38,801 nucleotides of DNA, from IMG/VR virus record IMGVR_UViG_3300021420_000013, positions 1-38,801 of that record; one strand, written 5' to 3'. Position numbers and translations under genes: made by a program. The notes beneath the pieces are model-generated. The model saw nothing but the letters and a program-made list of their open reading frames with translations. It had not been told where the DNA came from and did not search any database. This DNA comes from a virus. Within the stretch, counting starts at the first letter, position 1; every line of letters begins with the position of its first letter. This document shows, piece by piece, positions 37,470 to 38,801 of this stretch.

Positions 37470-38483
37470 TTACATCACTAAATAGGAAATTATAATTGTC
37501 CCATTGAGTGCTGTGGCCGCTGTATTATTGTAAATAGTGAGCGTTGCGGTGCCTGAACCAGGAGTTACTTTTAAAGTAATGTTTTCGGTGGTGTTCGTGC
37601 CGCCTGCTAATGTCAACAATACTGATGATGTTGCAGTTATAAAAGTGTTCGTCCAAGTAATTGCATAACTTCCACCGCCTGCGGTAGACAGCGAGGACGT
37701 TGTAATGGCCCCTGCCATTCCACTTGCCGTCACTGCATTGGCTGCTTCAGTGCCATTGACTTTGTTTGCAATGATGCGTCCTGAGCTAGTCAATGTATTA
37801 GTAACATTGACTTCCATTAAATTTGCTACAGCAATCCCAGAATCTACCATCAGTCCTGCTGTACCAGAATTTTGTGGGAAATTGCCGCTTACAAACGGTG
37901 TCGCTGTTGCCCCTACTACAAATTGCCCTACTGCATTGGCAGGATCAGGAATATTGACCGTAGTCGCTTGCCCCATTGCATCATTACTGATTGTCGTTAC
38001 TGTATTGCCAGTGTTGGCAACCGCTGTGACTTGTAATGAACCTTTGCTAGCGGTCGCGGGGAACGATGACAAAATACCGGCAGTGCCAGACAAGCCAGCA
38101 GCAATGTTACCTGGATTAGTAACGTTTGCAGCAGCAGAAGAAATCGTGCCCGTAGTATTGGTAAAATGTGCCAAATAATTGGCGGTCGTTGGTAATACCG
38201 CATCGCCTGGGTTAGACCAACTCGTTATTGTAATTTGGCCATTGGAAGCTGTAATGCTAACAGTAAATATTCCAAAAGTACCGGATTGGGTCGATTGGCT
38301 ATAACTATAAAGCGCCATAATGACATCGCCATTAGACAAAGGCATGCCTGCTTCAATGCTGCTTGAGTTTAAATAACCCGCAGTCGTAACAACTGTTAAA
38401 GTATCACTAAATACTGCAAACTTTAACTGTGGGAAATTGCCGTTTGTAACGGGTATTGGTGTAGGAAATTGTATAATGCCCAT
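37470..38483 (-). CDS. Phage appendage/tail structural protein with repeated beta modules, 337 aa
   Basis: The protein is rich in Thr, Ser, Ala, Gly and Asn, with a repeated pattern near AGILSSFPATASKGSLQVTA, TGNTVTTISND and TTVNIPDPANA. I recall these from large families of phage tail or head-fibre proteins. The C-terminus is a beta-sheet domain (TENITLKVTPGSGTATLTIY). It is separated from the main tail genes by the lone winged-helix gene and a terminator. Its exact place in the virion is unknown. Confidence 0.65.
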   Translation of the reverse strand: MGIIQFPTPIPVTNGNFPQLKFAVFSDTLTVVTTAGYLNSSSIEAGMPLSNGDVIMALYSYSQSTQSGTFGIFTVSITASNGQITITSWSNPGDAVLPTTANYLAHFTNTTGTISSAAANVTNPGNIAAGLSGTAGILSSFPATASKGSLQVTAVANTGNTVTTISNDAMGQATTVNIPDPANAVGQFVVGATATPFVSGNFPQNSGTAGLMVDSGIAVANLMEVNVTNTLTSSGRIIANKVNGTEAANAVTASGMAGAITTSSLSTAGGGSYAITWTNTFITATSSVLLTLAGGTNTTENITLKVTPGSGTATLTIYNNTAATALNGTIIISYLVM

Positions 38484-38517
38484 AATTATTGTCCCTAATA
38501 TAGTTTTAATATGTTTA

Positions 38518-38539
38518 ATAGCAAACGTCCTTTTGCTAT
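38518..38539. terminator. Terminator-like hairpin after the 66-aa gene
   Basis: ATAGCAAA (38518-38525) and TTTGCTAT (38532-38539) form a perfect 8-bp stem with a 6-nt loop, 22 nt past the stop of the 66-aa gene on the minus strand. The following bases are T/A-rich. The 78-nt gap otherwise shows nothing. Confidence 0.5.
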
Positions 38540-38561
38540 GACCATTTTGTTGATGCCAACA

Positions 38562-38762
38562 CTATGCTTTTCGTGGCGTCAAAGAATCGCCTTTGCGTGA
38601 CCAGTTTGACTCTCTGCCTTTTTTCATGCCCATTTTGCCATAATGGCCTTCGCTGTCTTTTTTGTCATGGCCACGTTGTTTGACGCGTTCAATGCCGCCT
38701 TGATGGTCCTCTTTGACCATCCGGTTGTCTATCATCCCTTCTTTTTCGTGGTGTTTTTTCAT
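38562..38762 (-). CDS. Basic His/Lys/Gly-rich small protein, 66 aa (spans the contig joint)
   Basis: The product is MKKHHEKEGMIDNRMVKEDH..., followed by VKQRGHDKKDSEGHYGKMGM and a C-terminus LTPRKA. It is strongly basic, like the proteins at 112-273 and 692-1036. AAGGAC lies before the ATG. Because of the 127-bp overlap its first 88 bases also appear at 88-1. I do not recognise the family. A packaged DNA-binding protein is possible from charge. Confidence 0.65.
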   Translation of the reverse strand: MKKHHEKEGMIDNRMVKEDHQGGIERVKQRGHDKKDSEGHYGKMGMKKGRESNWSRKGDSLTPRKA

Positions 38763-38801
38763 TGTAATGTCCTTATTGTTAATTGTTATAATAGGCGCTT
38801 T
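38675..38801. repeat. Right copy of the 127-bp contig end repeat
   Basis: These bases are identical to 1-127. They complete the circle and should be counted once. Confidence 0.95.

Noticed and set aside
37705-38178. Plus-strand frame of 157 codons opposite the 337-aa structural gene
   Set aside because: It is a hydrophobic Val/Pro/Ala-rich antisense frame without a ribosome binding site; the minus-strand gene has a coherent fibre composition.
1-38801. CRISPR array or tRNA genes
   Set aside because: No regularly spaced direct repeats with unique spacers and no cloverleaf with a CCA-type end were seen on either strand; a tRNA scan would be decisive.

Overview
The window is one complete small phage genome. 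Its first 127 bases recur exactly as its last 127 bases, so the molecule closes into a circle of about 38,674 bp. I read the exact 127-base overlap as an assembly overlap of a circular or circularly permuted genome, not a biological terminal repeat. The sequence is AT-rich by eye. The gene set is that of a P22-like podovirus of a Gram-negative host, probably a pseudomonad-type (Pseudomonadota) bacterium; I cannot name the host. No integrase, ParA/ParB, tRNA, CRISPR, IS element or DNA polymerase gene was recognised.

Late genes are almost all on the minus strand, and going round the circle they follow P22 order. The sequence is: small zinc-motif protein, terminase small subunit (TerS), two tiny genes, Acb2-like anti-CBASS protein and YkgJ-type protein (10.3-8.2 kb); a 545-bp repeat-rich noncoding region; terminase large subunit (TerL), an alpha-CTD-like protein, a conserved hypothetical and the portal (7.6-2.5 kb); and a train of small genes running through the contig joint (2.5-0.1 kb, then 38.8-38.6 kb). 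A putative appendage protein follows, then a lone plus-strand winged-helix gene. Next come scaffold, major capsid protein, a structural protein, gp4-like adaptor, an XhlA-like membrane protein, gp10-like hub, three ejection-type proteins sized like gp7/gp20/gp16, tail fibre genes, GH108 endolysin and a VRR-NUC nuclease (36.8-20.8 kb).

The major capsid gene is interrupted by a 249-nt group I intron without an endonuclease gene. Splicing restores a 438-residue coat protein, close to the size of P22 gp5.

The early and control region has three parts. A rightward cluster of six tiny genes lies at 10.5-11.9 kb, driven by a near-consensus promoter. A leftward primase-helicase and winged-helix pair lies at 14.6-12.1 kb. 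At 18.0 kb two perfectly interleaved divergent sigma70 promoters form a switch. Its rightward arm makes a recombination module (YqaJ exonuclease, annealing-type protein, SSB). Its leftward arm makes a Cro-like protein and an XRE repressor in the same operon, then a two-helix membrane protein and seven tandem small paralogous genes (17.3-14.8 kb). That seven-gene family, most members of which carry an N-x3-N motif in a central hydrophobic helix, is the best candidate here for an undescribed system.

Other unusual points are an in-frame dnaX-type slippery heptamer (A AAA AAG) just before a stop codon, with a coherent -1 frame extension; a compact three-way-junction RNA predicted exactly at the 5' end of the scaffold/capsid transcript; and a 19-residue membrane peptide with a strong ribosome binding site. 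Translations and family calls come from reading the sequence by eye; no database search was run.
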